Shown here in pieces: positions 56,742 to 64,000 of a stretch of DNA of 64,000 nt. The notes under the pieces were generated by a model that was not told the DNA's origin, searched no databases, and saw only the letters and a program-made list of their open reading frames with translations. Each line of letters starts with the position of its first letter. Within the stretch, counting starts at the first letter, position 1. This DNA is from an uncultured Planococcus sp. (GTDB lineage Bacteria; Bacillota; Bacilli; Bacillales_A; Planococcaceae), in contig CANLRI010000001.1 of NCBI GenBank assembly GCA_947493585.1, forward strand, positions 1,054,001-1,118,000, read 5' to 3'. The position numbers and the translations under genes are program-made.

Positions 56742-58001
56742 GTGGGCGCTTTTTTAATAAAAGACATCATGTTATTGCTCCGCGACCGTTCCGAACTATT
56801 GATACTTTTAGCGATGCCGTTTTTGCTCATTGCCATTCTTGGCTTTTCACTACGCGGGATTTTTTCTGGGGACTTAGAAGCTTTGGAAATGGACATTGCA
56901 TTAGTGTCAGAAGAAAACGAAGCACAGGCAGTCGCATCGATTCAAAACGAAATCGAGGAAATGGGGCTACCGCCAGAACAAGCACAGGCACTTACACAAG
57001 CGGCTGAGGCGGCCAGTCCGCAAACGATGCTCGTCTCGCTGTTCGAAGATGAAAGTTTAAGTGAATTGATCACGATCGAGCGGATGGACCGGCAACAGGC
57101 GCAACAAAGTTTGGACGAAGAAACCGTGGATGCCGTCATCACTTTACCCGAGGGCTTTACGCAAAAATCCTTGAAAAATATGCTGTTCGGCTCAAAAGAA
57201 GGCAGCGAACTGGAATTGCTGGCAGCGGATTTGTCTTCACCGCAAACGGACGTCCTTGATTCCATCCTTAATGAATTTGTGCGCACTGTTAATTTTGAAG
57301 CCTCGATCTCCCGGCTGTCAGGACAGGATTCGGCAGTGGAAGTATCCGGCGGCATCGAGACCATCACCGCACGTGAGCCGATCACTTCGTTTCAATACTA
57401 TACGATCGGCATGGCGGTCATGTTCGTCCTGTTTGTTGGATCAACCATTGCCGGACAGGCGAATCTCGAACAAAAACAAATGGTCTTTGACCGAATCCGT
57501 TTGTCGAACCGCTCGCCGTTGTTGTATTTAAGCAGCAAAGCCATTGCTGCATCGGCTATTGTCACCGTGCAGCTGGCTCTATTGTTCATTTTGTCGGCGT
57601 TGTTGTTCCAGACCTTCGCAGCCGATTCCTGGGCTTTTTGGTCAGGGATTGCCATCATTTCCATCACACTGGCATTTTCGGTCGGCTGTCTTGCCGCTTT
57701 GATGGTAGCAATAACCTTAAGGCTTGAAAGCGATGCCGTGCCGGCGATTTTCTCTGGCGGTGTCATTTCCCTAATGGCATTTGTCGGTGGCAGTTTTATG
57801 CCGCTTGATGGCATGCCGGAAATGCTTCGGGCAATCGGCAATTGGACTCCGAACGGCGCGGCACTTTCTGCTTATTTCTCCTGGTTATTGGAACCGGATC
57901 TTGGCCAGTTGACGGAGCCGCTCATGCGCATTGGGATTGTAGCGGTAGTGTTTTTGCTATTGGCACTTGCCTTATTTCCGAGAAAGGGGGGAGCGGCATG
58001 A
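56742..58001 (+). CDS. ABC-2 type exporter permease (first)
   Basis: 419 residues: one membrane helix (about 20-42), a long extracellular region of about 170 residues rich in Glu/Gln, then five helices (about 215-415), the ABC-2 permease layout. GTG 56742 follows GGGAGGGG by about 7 nt. Its stop overlaps the second permease start (ATGA). The two permeases probably form a heterodimer with two copies of the ATPase. Confidence 0.9.
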   Translation: MGAFLIKDIMLLLRDRSELLILLAMPFLLIAILGFSLRGIFSGDLEALEMDIALVSEENEAQAVASIQNEIEEMGLPPEQAQALTQAAEAASPQTMLVSLFEDESLSELITIERMDRQQAQQSLDEETVDAVITLPEGFTQKSLKNMLFGSKEGSELELLAADLSSPQTDVLDSILNEFVRTVNFEASISRLSGQDSAVEVSGGIETITAREPITSFQYYTIGMAVMFVLFVGSTIAGQANLEQKQMVFDRIRLSNRSPLLYLSSKAIAASAIVTVQLALLFILSALLFQTFAADSWAFWSGIAIISITLAFSVGCLAALMVAITLRLESDAVPAIFSGGVISLMAFVGGSFMPLDGMPEMLRAIGNWTPNGAALSAYFSWLLEPDLGQLTEPLMRIGIVAVVFLLLALALFPRKGGAA

Positions 58002-59101
58002 AAGCTGTGTTCTTATTGCAATGGCGCCGTTTTTACCGAAAACCTATGCTCGTTTTGGCGATGTTCGGGCTGACCGTCATTTTTGTCTCCGTCACAGCGG
58101 CAGGGGGGCAAAGCGGGCCGCAAATGATACCGGTTTATGCCGATGAATCGATGAGCGAGCTGCAAGCGCAAACGTGGCTTGAGCTCTTGAACAGTGGAGA
58201 TCAATTTCAGTTTGAATTAATGGCCGAAACCGAAGCCCGTTCGTATGTAGCGGAAGGCGACGTCTCGCAAGCGGTCAATTTGCTTGAAACCGACTACCGT
58301 TTGCTTGTCGGCAGGGAAGACCCAGCACGCTTTGCCTTGGATTCATTTTTGCGCCGCATCTACTCAGAAGAACTGCGTCTTGAAAATGCGGAGCAAACAA
58401 CACCAGGAATCAGGGGGGAAATGGAGTCGGCGTTGTCTGACCCGGCGCTGTCGCTATCGGTTGAATCGCTGCAAGGCGAGGAAGACAGTTTTCAATACAA
58501 CGGGCAACTCCAGCTATTGTTTGGCATGACCTTGTTTTTTGTCATTTATACAATCATGTTCAGCTTGGTGCGCATTGTGGATGAAAAAAGGACGGGGACG
58601 TGGAGCCGGATGATCATTTCGCCGGTCCGAAAATGGCAGATGTATCTAGGGCATCTCGGCTATAGTTTTTTGATTGGGTTTTCCCAGATTACGCTCATTT
58701 TCCTGTTATTCCGATTTGCGTTCGGTTTTGAGCTGGGGGAGCGGTTCTGGTTATTGATCGCCATCGCGGCGTGTTATACATTTTCCATCGTTGCGTTTGG
58801 ACTGTTGATCATCTCGCTCATCACCAAACCTCAACAGCTCGGAGCCGTCATTCCGATTGTTGCGACAGGGATGGCGATGGTGGGCGGCGCGTTCTGGCCG
58901 ATTGAGCTGGTGACCAATGAAATCCTGCTCGTGGTCTCGAAAGCATTGCCGATTACATATGGCTTGCAGGCGTTAACAAGTGTCGCCGTCTATGGAAACG
59001 GGGTACAGGCGGTCGCGATGCCGCTATTATTATTGCTTGGTTTTGGCAGCATATGCATGGCAATCGCCATCCGTTTAATGGAATGGCGCAGCTCACCATA
59101 A
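57998..59101 (+). CDS. ABC-2 type exporter permease (second)
   Basis: 367 residues with the same layout as the first permease: helix at about 18-35, extracellular part of about 130 residues, then five to six helices to the end. ATG 57998 is in ATGA overlap with the previous gene and has GGGGGGAG upstream; a longer frame from 57842 is a shadow over the first permease. The Arg-Thr-Gly-Thr-Trp-Ser-Arg-Met segment near 200 is the coupling helix typical of DrrB/YhhJ-type permeases. Confidence 0.9.
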   Translation: MKAVFLLQWRRFYRKPMLVLAMFGLTVIFVSVTAAGGQSGPQMIPVYADESMSELQAQTWLELLNSGDQFQFELMAETEARSYVAEGDVSQAVNLLETDYRLLVGREDPARFALDSFLRRIYSEELRLENAEQTTPGIRGEMESALSDPALSLSVESLQGEEDSFQYNGQLQLLFGMTLFFVIYTIMFSLVRIVDEKRTGTWSRMIISPVRKWQMYLGHLGYSFLIGFSQITLIFLLFRFAFGFELGERFWLLIAIAACYTFSIVAFGLLIISLITKPQQLGAVIPIVATGMAMVGGAFWPIELVTNEILLVVSKALPITYGLQALTSVAVYGNGVQAVAMPLLLLLGFGSICMAIAIRLMEWRSSP

Positions 59102-59144
59102 AAAAGAACCGATGTGGGATAGTGCACCACATCGGTTCTTTTTT
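59102..59144. terminator. Bidirectional terminator between exporter operon and HAD-IB gene
   Basis: AAAAAGAACCGATGTG and CACATCGGTTCTTTTT form a 16-bp stem with A and T ends. Confidence 0.92.
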
Positions 59145-59802
59145 AAATGATTTCCCAGTTGCGTTCAGAGGCGAGTGCACGGAGGCGGGCTTCAGGACGC
59201 ACAGCGACTGGATGGCCGACAAGTTCCAGCACAGGCACGTCTGACAGGCTATCGCCATAGGCATAACTGTTTTTCCAATCAATCGCTTGATCGCCGAGTG
59301 CTTCCAAAATCTTCTCGGTTTTGAGCGGTCCCTGAATATGGACCACTGGAGTTTTATGGTCGAGAATATTCGCTTCATAAGAAACTTCCGTGCCAATAAT
59401 TTTTTCAATCGGCAGTTCCTTCGTGACGGCATGCAAGAGCGGCGTAAATGCACCGGAGACAAGCATGCAATAATCTTCGTTAGAGACGTGCTGCTTTAAG
59501 CGCTCAACTACTTCATGGTTGAAATCATCGTGCATGAGCTCGGCGATTTCGCCAAAATATTCTTCCAGTTCTTGTTTGGAAAAAGTCTCGAGTGCGGCAA
59601 GATACGCCTGGACAGAACGAGCCCTCATTTTCGCTTCAGGGTAAATCTTCAGTTTATGGCCGATATAAGGCGGCATGATGGCGCGGTAAAATTTGCGGTA
59701 TCTGCGGCTATGGATCGGGTGGTTTTTTAAATGATTCATCATCAATTGAAATGTCTCTTTTGCATATAAAGTGCCATCGAAATCGAATATGGCGACGCGC
59801 AT
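59143..59802 (-). CDS. HAD-IB family hydrolase (SerB-like phosphatase fold)
   Basis: 219 residues. HAD motif I Phe-Asp-Phe-Asp-Gly-Thr-Leu near 6-12, motif II Val-Ser-Gly-Ala near 114, Lys in Pro-Leu-Lys-Thr-Glu-Lys near 160 and motif IV Tyr-Gly-Asp-Ser-Leu-Ser-Asp near 181. The helical cap (about 20-95, rich in Arg/Tyr) marks the subfamily IB that includes phosphoserine and phospholipid-headgroup phosphatases. Substrate unknown. ATG 59802 has GGAGGG about 6 nt upstream. Confidence 0.85.
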   Translation of the reverse strand: MRVAIFDFDGTLYAKETFQLMMNHLKNHPIHSRRYRKFYRAIMPPYIGHKLKIYPEAKMRARSVQAYLAALETFSKQELEEYFGEIAELMHDDFNHEVVERLKQHVSNEDYCMLVSGAFTPLLHAVTKELPIEKIIGTEVSYEANILDHKTPVVHIQGPLKTEKILEALGDQAIDWKNSYAYGDSLSDVPVLELVGHPVAVRPEARLRALASERNWEII

Positions 59803-59929
59803 AAAATCCCTCCACTCTCATTTTCCTGCTGTTTCCATCATAGCGGAAAGCTCCAGTTTTCACCAAGCATGTTTAGCTGTTTTCTTTACAAGGGTATGGA
59901 AGGGAAACAATGAAGCTGGAGGGGTAGAC

Positions 59930-60223
59930 ATGGCAAAGCAACGAATCACGGTCGGTTATGTCGAATTGACGCAAGACGAATCGGACCATCTGTTTGAACA
60001 AGTGAAAAAATCGAGAGGCATCGACTCGTACGGTGAACTGCAAAGTCTAATGGAAGACTACGATGCAACCGTCGAAGAGCCGGTTAAGCAACCGCTAAAA
60101 GAAGTCCTTGATGAAGACGAAGCACCGGAAGAACCTGCGCAGCAAGGATTGCGCTATATCAATATCTTCAACGCTATCGAAGCTGATGAAAGTTACCGCA
60201 TTGAAGCATCCAACCAGGAATGA
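59930..60223 (+). CDS. Small acidic protein of unknown function
   Basis: 97 residues, soluble. A beta-like start (Arg-Ile-Thr-Val-Gly-Tyr-Val-Glu-Leu) and a helix (Glu-Ser-Asp-His-Leu-Phe-Glu-Gln-Val) resemble a small DNA- or protein-binding fold, then an acidic, Pro/Glu-rich linker (about 48-75) leads to an Asn-Ile-Phe-Asn-Ala-Ile-Glu end. No family recognised. ATG 59930 follows GGAGGGG; the longer frame from 59771 is not supported. Confidence 0.65.
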   Translation: MAKQRITVGYVELTQDESDHLFEQVKKSRGIDSYGELQSLMEDYDATVEEPVKQPLKEVLDEDEAPEEPAQQGLRYINIFNAIEADESYRIEASNQE

Positions 60224-60230
60224 CCGATAG

Positions 60231-60264
60231 AAAAGGGAGATCCGATTTCGGATCTCCCTTTTTA
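60231..60264. terminator. Bidirectional terminator between convergent genes
   Basis: AAAAGGGAGATCCGA and TCGGATCTCCCTTTTT form a stem with A and T ends; it serves the small acidic protein gene (+) and the yhfH-like/aceB side (-). Confidence 0.88.
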
Positions 60265-60268
60265 CTAT

Positions 60269-60397
60269 CTATTCGTCTTTATTCGCGATGCAGCGTTCAC
60301 ATTCGTAGATGATCGATTCGCGGCGTTCCTTGATTTCACAACCGCATTCTCGGCATTCTTTACGTGTACGCGTCTCATAAGTTTGCATGTTTTTCAT
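60269..60397 (-). CDS. YhfH family mini-protein (Cys-rich)
   Basis: Only 42 residues, with a very strong ribosome site (GGAGGAG 6-7 nt before ATG 60397). Four to five cysteines form CxxC pairs: Cys15-Arg-Glu-Cys18-Gly-Cys20 and Cys33-Glu-Arg-Cys36, a zinc-ribbon pattern found in the small YhfH family of Bacillales. Function unknown; probably zinc binding. It lies 18 nt after the aceB stop in the same direction and may be cotranscribed with the glyoxylate genes. Confidence 0.75.
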   Translation of the reverse strand: MKNMQTYETRTRKECRECGCEIKERRESIIYECERCIANKDE

Positions 60398-60415
60398 AGT
60401 GATCTCCTCCAGTTA

Positions 60416-62008
60416 TTAGGTTAGTTTTTCGTACCCTGGCAGCGTCAAGAATTCAGCAAAATCACTTTGCAACGTGAGACTTGTAAACAACTCGCGGGCT
60501 TCCGCGTAGTGTCCGGTGGTGTAGCGCTGTTCGCCGACCGTTTGTTTGATCGAAGCATCTTCTTGTTCGATGACTTCGTGGAACAAGCTGACGTCGACTT
60601 TGCGTCCATCTTCTAGAACGCCTTTCGGATGGCGGATCCACTGCCATACTTGGGAGCGGGAAATTTCCGCTGTCGCTGCATCTTCCATCAAATGATTGAT
60701 TGGTGCAGCGCCGTTTCCGGAAAGCCAAGAGGCGATATACTGGATGCCGACCGAGATATTGGAGCGGAGGCCTTGTTCTGTGATCGAGCCTTCCGGTACT
60801 TCGACAAGCTGCTCTGCTGTCACGTGGACATCATCGCGCTGTTTGTCGATTTGGTTCGGTGTCGGCATGTACTTGTCGAATTGCTCCATTGCCGTTCGCA
60901 CCATTCCTGGATGCGCGACCCAAGTGCCGTCATGTCCGTCCGTCACTTCACGGCGCTTGTCTTCAGCGACTTTGTTGAAAGCGGCGGTGTTGGCTTCGTC
61001 GTCTCCTTTGACCGGGATTTGGGCAGCCATGCCGCCCATCGCCGGAGCGCCTCGTCTGTGGCAAGTTTTGATGCATAGCGACGTATATGCCTTCATGAAT
61101 GGAACCGTCATTGTCACTTGCGAGCGATCCGGGAAGATGTAATCCGGGTTGTTGCGCATCCGCTTGATGACCGAGAAGATATAATCCCAGCGGCCGCAGT
61201 TGAGACCGGCCGAATGATCGCGTAGTTCGTAAAGGATTTCGTCCATTTCGAATGCTGCCATGATTGTTTCGATCAACACCGTAGCCCGGATCGTGCCTTG
61301 CGGAATGCCGAGCTCATCTTGTGCAAAGATGAACACATCGTTCCACAGGCGGGCTTCTTGGTGGCTCTCGAGTTTCGGCAAATAAAAGTAAGGGCCGGTG
61401 CCGCGGTTGATCAATTCTTTCGCATTATGGAAAAAGTAAAGCCCAAAGTCGACCAAACTGCCAGAAGTCGGCTTTCTGTCAATGAGAAGGTTCTTCTCCG
61501 GCAGATGCCAGCCGCGCGGGCGCACCATCAAGACTGCCGTTTTTTCATTCAGCGCATACTTTTTGCCGGTCTCAGGAATTTCAAAATCGATTTGCCGGCG
61601 AACTGCATCGCGTAAATTGACTTGTCCGTCGATGACGTTGTACCAGCTTGGCGCTGTCGCGTCTTCGAGATCCGCCATGAACATCTTCGCGCCGGAGTTC
61701 AGCGCGTTGATGAGCATTTTGCGGTTGGTCGGGCCTGTGATTTCCACTCGGCGGTCTTTCATATCTTCGGGAAGGGGAGCAATCTTCCAGTCCCCTTCAC
61801 GGATTTCTTTCGTTTCAAGGAGGAAATCAAGCTTCTTGCCGCTATCGAGTTCTTGTTGGCGCACCTGGCGTTTCTCCAGAAGTTCGATCCGACGCTTGTC
61901 GAAACGAGTGTGCAGCTTCTCAATGAACTCCAGCGCTTCAGGAGTCAGGATCTCCTCCATGCCTGGAACCGCTTCACCTGTAATCTGTACATTCGATTTC
62001 GTCAGCAC
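60416..62008 (-). CDS. aceB: Malate synthase A
   Basis: 530 residues from GTG 62008 (AAAGGG 8 nt upstream, inside the end of aceA; the alternative GTG 62017 overlaps that site). Malate synthase motifs: Phe-Met-Ala-Asp-Leu-Glu-Asp near 106-112, Arg-Pro-Arg-Gly-Trp-His near 163, a metal-site Glu-Thr-Ile region near 250, Leu-Asn-Cys-Gly-Arg-Trp-Asp-Tyr near 270-277, and Gly-Thr-Trp-Val-Ala-His-Pro near 362. The second enzyme of the glyoxylate bypass, joining glyoxylate with acetyl-CoA. Translationally linked to aceA. Confidence 0.95.
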   Translation of the reverse strand: MLTKSNVQITGEAVPGMEEILTPEALEFIEKLHTRFDKRRIELLEKRQVRQQELDSGKKLDFLLETKEIREGDWKIAPLPEDMKDRRVEITGPTNRKMLINALNSGAKMFMADLEDATAPSWYNVIDGQVNLRDAVRRQIDFEIPETGKKYALNEKTAVLMVRPRGWHLPEKNLLIDRKPTSGSLVDFGLYFFHNAKELINRGTGPYFYLPKLESHQEARLWNDVFIFAQDELGIPQGTIRATVLIETIMAAFEMDEILYELRDHSAGLNCGRWDYIFSVIKRMRNNPDYIFPDRSQVTMTVPFMKAYTSLCIKTCHRRGAPAMGGMAAQIPVKGDDEANTAAFNKVAEDKRREVTDGHDGTWVAHPGMVRTAMEQFDKYMPTPNQIDKQRDDVHVTAEQLVEVPEGSITEQGLRSNISVGIQYIASWLSGNGAAPINHLMEDAATAEISRSQVWQWIRHPKGVLEDGRKVDVSLFHEVIEQEDASIKQTVGEQRYTTGHYAEARELFTSLTLQSDFAEFLTLPGYEKLT

Positions 62009-62013
62009 ACGGA

Positions 62014-63306
62014 TCACCCTTTCACTGTCTGGAATTGCTCGGTTTCAGTCGAGCCTTTCATCGCCGTTGTTGAGCTAGTTCCGCCGGAGACGATTTGTGA
62101 AATCTCATCGAAGTAGCTTGTGCCCACTTCGCGCTGATGCCGAGTTGCTGTGTAGCCTTTTGATTCTGAAGCGAATTCAGCTTGCTGCAATTTCGAGTAA
62201 GCAGCCATGCCGTTGTCTTTGTAGTCGTAAGCAAGTTCGAACATGCTGTGGTTGAGTGCATGGAAACCAGCAAGTGTAACGAATTGGAATTTGTAGCCCA
62301 TCTTGCCAAGCTCGACTTGGTATTTCGCGATCGTTTCTTCGTCAAGCTTCGCAGCCCAGTTGAATGAAGGCGAGCAGTTGTAAGCGAGCATCTTGCCAGG
62401 GAACTGTGCATGGATGGCATCTGCGAATTGCTGTGCTTCTTCCAAGTTCGGATGCGACGTTTCACACCAGATCAAGTCAGCGTATGGTGCGTAAGCAAGT
62501 CCGCGTGCGATTGCCTGGTCGATGCCTGGGTTTGTGCGGTAGAAGCCTTCCGGTGTGCGTTCACCAGTGATGAACTGATGGTCGCGCTCATCGATATCGC
62601 TTGTGATCAAGTCCGCTGCATCAGCGTCCGTACGGGCGATGATGAGTGTCGGTACGCCCATTACGTCAGCTGCAAGTCTTGCAGAGACAAGGTTTTTCAC
62701 TGCGTTTTGTGTCGGTAGCAATACTTTCCCGCCCAAGTGTCCACATTTTTTCTCGGAAGCGAGTTGGTCTTCAAAGTGAACGCCAGCTGCGCCAGCTTCG
62801 ATCATTGACTTCATCAATTCGTATACGTTAAGGGGGCCGCCAAATCCAGCTTCAGCATCTGCGACGATCGGTGCGAACCAGTCGAAGCCTTCTGTGTTTT
62901 CGACACTGTCGATTTGGTCTGCACGCTGCAATGCACGGTTGATTTTGCGGACAATATCCGGAACCGAGTTAACCGGGTACAAGCTTTGATCCGGGTACAT
63001 CTGGCCCGCGGAGTTGGCGTCCGCTGCTACTTGCCAGCCGCTCAAGTAAATCGCCTGGAGTCCTGCTTTTACTTGCTGGACTGCCTGGTTGCCAGTCAGT
63101 GCACCGAGTGCGTTGACAAAAGGCATTTCGTTAATCTGGCGGTAGAGGCGATCTGCACCGCGTTTCGCGAGTGTATGCTCGATCATGACTGATCCGCGGA
63201 GTTTGACAACATCTTCCGCTGTATATGGACGCTCGATGTTCTCCCAGCGTTTATCTTCCTGCCATGTTTTGTTCAGTTCCTCGATTTGCTGTTGTTTGTT
63301 TACCAT
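62014..63306 (-). CDS. aceA: Isocitrate lyase
   Basis: 430 residues. The catalytic signature Lys-Lys-Cys-Gly-His near 190-194, Gly-Phe-Gly-Gly-Pro near 155 and an Arg-Thr-Asp-Ala region near 226 are all in place. It splits isocitrate into glyoxylate and succinate, the first step of the glyoxylate bypass for growth on acetate or fatty acids. ATG 63306 is chosen (AAAGGG 9 nt upstream); the longer frame from 63348 overlaps the ribosome site. The upstream region holds an 18-bp perfect palindrome. Divergent from a LytTR regulator gene. Confidence 0.96.
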   Translation of the reverse strand: MVNKQQQIEELNKTWQEDKRWENIERPYTAEDVVKLRGSVMIEHTLAKRGADRLYRQINEMPFVNALGALTGNQAVQQVKAGLQAIYLSGWQVAADANSAGQMYPDQSLYPVNSVPDIVRKINRALQRADQIDSVENTEGFDWFAPIVADAEAGFGGPLNVYELMKSMIEAGAAGVHFEDQLASEKKCGHLGGKVLLPTQNAVKNLVSARLAADVMGVPTLIIARTDADAADLITSDIDERDHQFITGERTPEGFYRTNPGIDQAIARGLAYAPYADLIWCETSHPNLEEAQQFADAIHAQFPGKMLAYNCSPSFNWAAKLDEETIAKYQVELGKMGYKFQFVTLAGFHALNHSMFELAYDYKDNGMAAYSKLQQAEFASESKGYTATRHQREVGTSYFDEISQIVSGGTSSTTAMKGSTETEQFQTVKG

Positions 63307-63346
63307 TCCAACCATCCCTTTCCGGTGTAGAAATATTTTTAAAATC

Positions 63347-63364
63347 AACTGTATTAATACAGTT
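63347..63364. promoter_or_regulatory. Perfect 18-bp palindrome upstream of aceA
   Basis: AACTGTATTAATACAGTT is fully self-complementary. It lies about 41 bp before the aceA start codon in the intergenic region shared with the LytTR regulator gene. Likely operator for glyoxylate-gene control. Confidence 0.6.
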
Positions 63365-63374
63365 TGTTTTGATG

Positions 63375-63386
63375 TATATTAATATA
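63375..63386. promoter_or_regulatory. 12-bp AT palindrome in the aceA/LytTR intergenic region
   Basis: TATATTAATATA is self-complementary and shares the central ATTAAT core with the palindrome 10 bp away. It could be a promoter element or a second operator half. Confidence 0.3.
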
Positions 63387-63486
63387 TAACAGAATATTCA
63401 GCCTGTCCTGAAAAAATGACAAAAGCCGATATAGGCGGATAAGAGGCGGAATATTCGGACGAATGGACTTGAAAGGGGAAATGACT

Positions 63487-64000
63487 ATGGCAAACACTGT
63501 ATTGGAACAGGTAGGATTCATCATCGGGGACTGGATTCCGAAAGAGGCATCGATCGCGGTTGCAGCCGATAATCGGTATATCTACTATAAAGCCGGTGTC
63601 CACGATCTCTCCATTAAAGAAGGGCAGCCAGTATCATCCGGCACCATTGCGGCACGCGTTGCAAAAGAAGGCAGCAAAGTCGAGATGTATGTTGAAGAAG
63701 CGGTTCTTGGATCTGCTTATTACGGAATCGGCTATCCGATCACCATTGATCACCGAGATGCAGTGCTGGTCATTACCTTGCCGCCGGATTATGTAGTGGG
63801 CCGAAAAAAGCCGCTCGCCTTTTTGACAGGCAAGCAGGACGACAGTTGGCGCCCGATTCCTGTCGACAAAGTTTCCCATATTGAAAGTAGCCAAAAGAAA
63901 ACCTGGTTCTATGCAGATGAAGACCCGTATTGTTCAAGCCATACATTAAAGAATTTGAAAGAACAGTTGCCTGATTATTTCTTGACGGTCCATCGTTCAT
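63487..64000 (+). CDS. LytTR-type DNA-binding regulator (3' end beyond window)
   Basis: The frame from ATG 63487 stays open to the window end (171 residues visible). The start is supported by AAAGGGG about 9 nt upstream. The first 110 residues form an unknown beta-rich sensor-like domain (Gly-Phe-Ile-Ile-Gly-Asp-Trp-Ile-Pro-Lys start). From about residue 118 a LytTR DNA-binding domain begins: Ile-Pro-Val-Asp-Lys-Val-Ser-His-Ile-Glu-Ser, Thr-Trp-Phe-Tyr-Ala, Leu-Lys-Asn-Leu-Lys-Glu-Gln-Leu, and Phe-Leu-Thr-Val-His-Arg-Ser at the edge. No receiver domain is seen. Divergent from aceA, with palindromes between, it is the best candidate for the regulator of the glyoxylate operon. Confidence 0.8.
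   Translation, partial: MANTVLEQVGFIIGDWIPKEASIAVAADNRYIYYKAGVHDLSIKEGQPVSSGTIAARVAKEGSKVEMYVEEAVLGSAYYGIGYPITIDHRDAVLVITLPPDYVVGRKKPLAFLTGKQDDSWRPIPVDKVSHIESSQKKTWFYADEDPYCSSHTLKNLKEQLPDYFLTVHRS

Noticed and set aside
57842..57997. Longer start for the second ABC-2 permease
   Set aside because: It would overlap the first permease by 160 nt in another frame; ATG 57998 has a good ribosome site and an ATGA overlap.
60629..61142. Two overlapping plus-strand frames inside aceB
   Set aside because: They are antisense to malate synthase, and two different frames being open at once is typical of GC-biased third positions.
1..64000. CRISPR array, prophage, insertion sequence, tRNA or rRNA genes
   Set aside because: No regularly spaced short repeats, transposase, integrase, phage structural genes, CCA-ended cloverleaf or rRNA sequence was seen.

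Overview
The window looks like a chromosomal segment of a moderately low-GC Gram-positive bacterium, most likely a member of the Planococcaceae (Planococcus/Planomicrobium-like). The basis is strong AGGAGG-type ribosome binding sites, an S-box riboswitch in front of metI-metC, a ComK-like gene, a YhfH-type mini-protein, LysM/NodB peptidoglycan enzymes, a thioredoxin-type ArsC, and intrinsic terminators after most operons. The genus is an inference from gene content; no rRNA or tRNA gene is present. I see no phage, transposase or CRISPR array.

Layout. 1-4.5 kb: part of a c-di-GMP-controlled exopolysaccharide locus, with two GH8-like proteins, a DUF2334 deacetylase-like membrane protein and a degenerate GGDEF protein that keeps an I-site. 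4.6-12.2 kb: housekeeping and regulatory genes (DUF4126, LysM polysaccharide deacetylase, GyrI-like, ComK-like, sigma factor, sensor kinase, UvsE, SRPBCC, NRDE). 12.5-14.2 kb: PAS-GGDEF diguanylate cyclase. 14.5-18.4 kb: very large hybrid histidine kinase plus response regulator. 18.7-25.1 kb: short capsule/EPS operon (chain-length modulator, tyrosine kinase, 4,6-dehydratase, CapK-like protein, aminotransferase), followed by a YeiH transporter and a VTC/DUF4956 pair. 29.5-33.4 kb: malic enzyme and the S-box metI-metC operon.

33.5-35.6 kb: a tightly coupled four-gene operon (ABM monooxygenase, unknown helical protein, stand-alone B12-binding domain with the CarH photoreceptor signature, STAS protein). 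I consider it the best candidate for an undescribed system: a split B12 light sensor feeding an RsbR/stressosome-like STAS protein. 35.7-43.8 kb: CDF transporter, then an arsenic island. The island holds arsR, arsC, arsD, arsA, a dual-specificity phosphatase and a HesB-like protein, then an ArsN1-like acetyltransferase divergent from a cysteine-pair MarR and a cysteine-tailed flavoprotein. It has no arsB/acr3 permease in the window. A MITE-like repeat sits in the middle.

44-50.4 kb: Nudix, HIT, amidohydrolase, histidine phosphatase, HAD, PadR-ChrA with a clean inverted-repeat operator, and a luciferase-like oxidoreductase. 50.5-59.8 kb: tandem-repeat mini-protein, cytoplasmic class A beta-lactamase-fold protein, amino-acid ABC importer, pyroglutamyl peptidase, ABC-2 exporter, HAD-IB hydrolase. 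60-64 kb: glyoxylate shunt aceA-aceB read leftward, divergent from a LytTR regulator that runs off the right edge, with a perfect 18-bp palindrome between them.

The main functional threads are c-di-GMP and surface polysaccharide (1-25 kb) and metal/metalloid plus light or stress sensing (33-49 kb).
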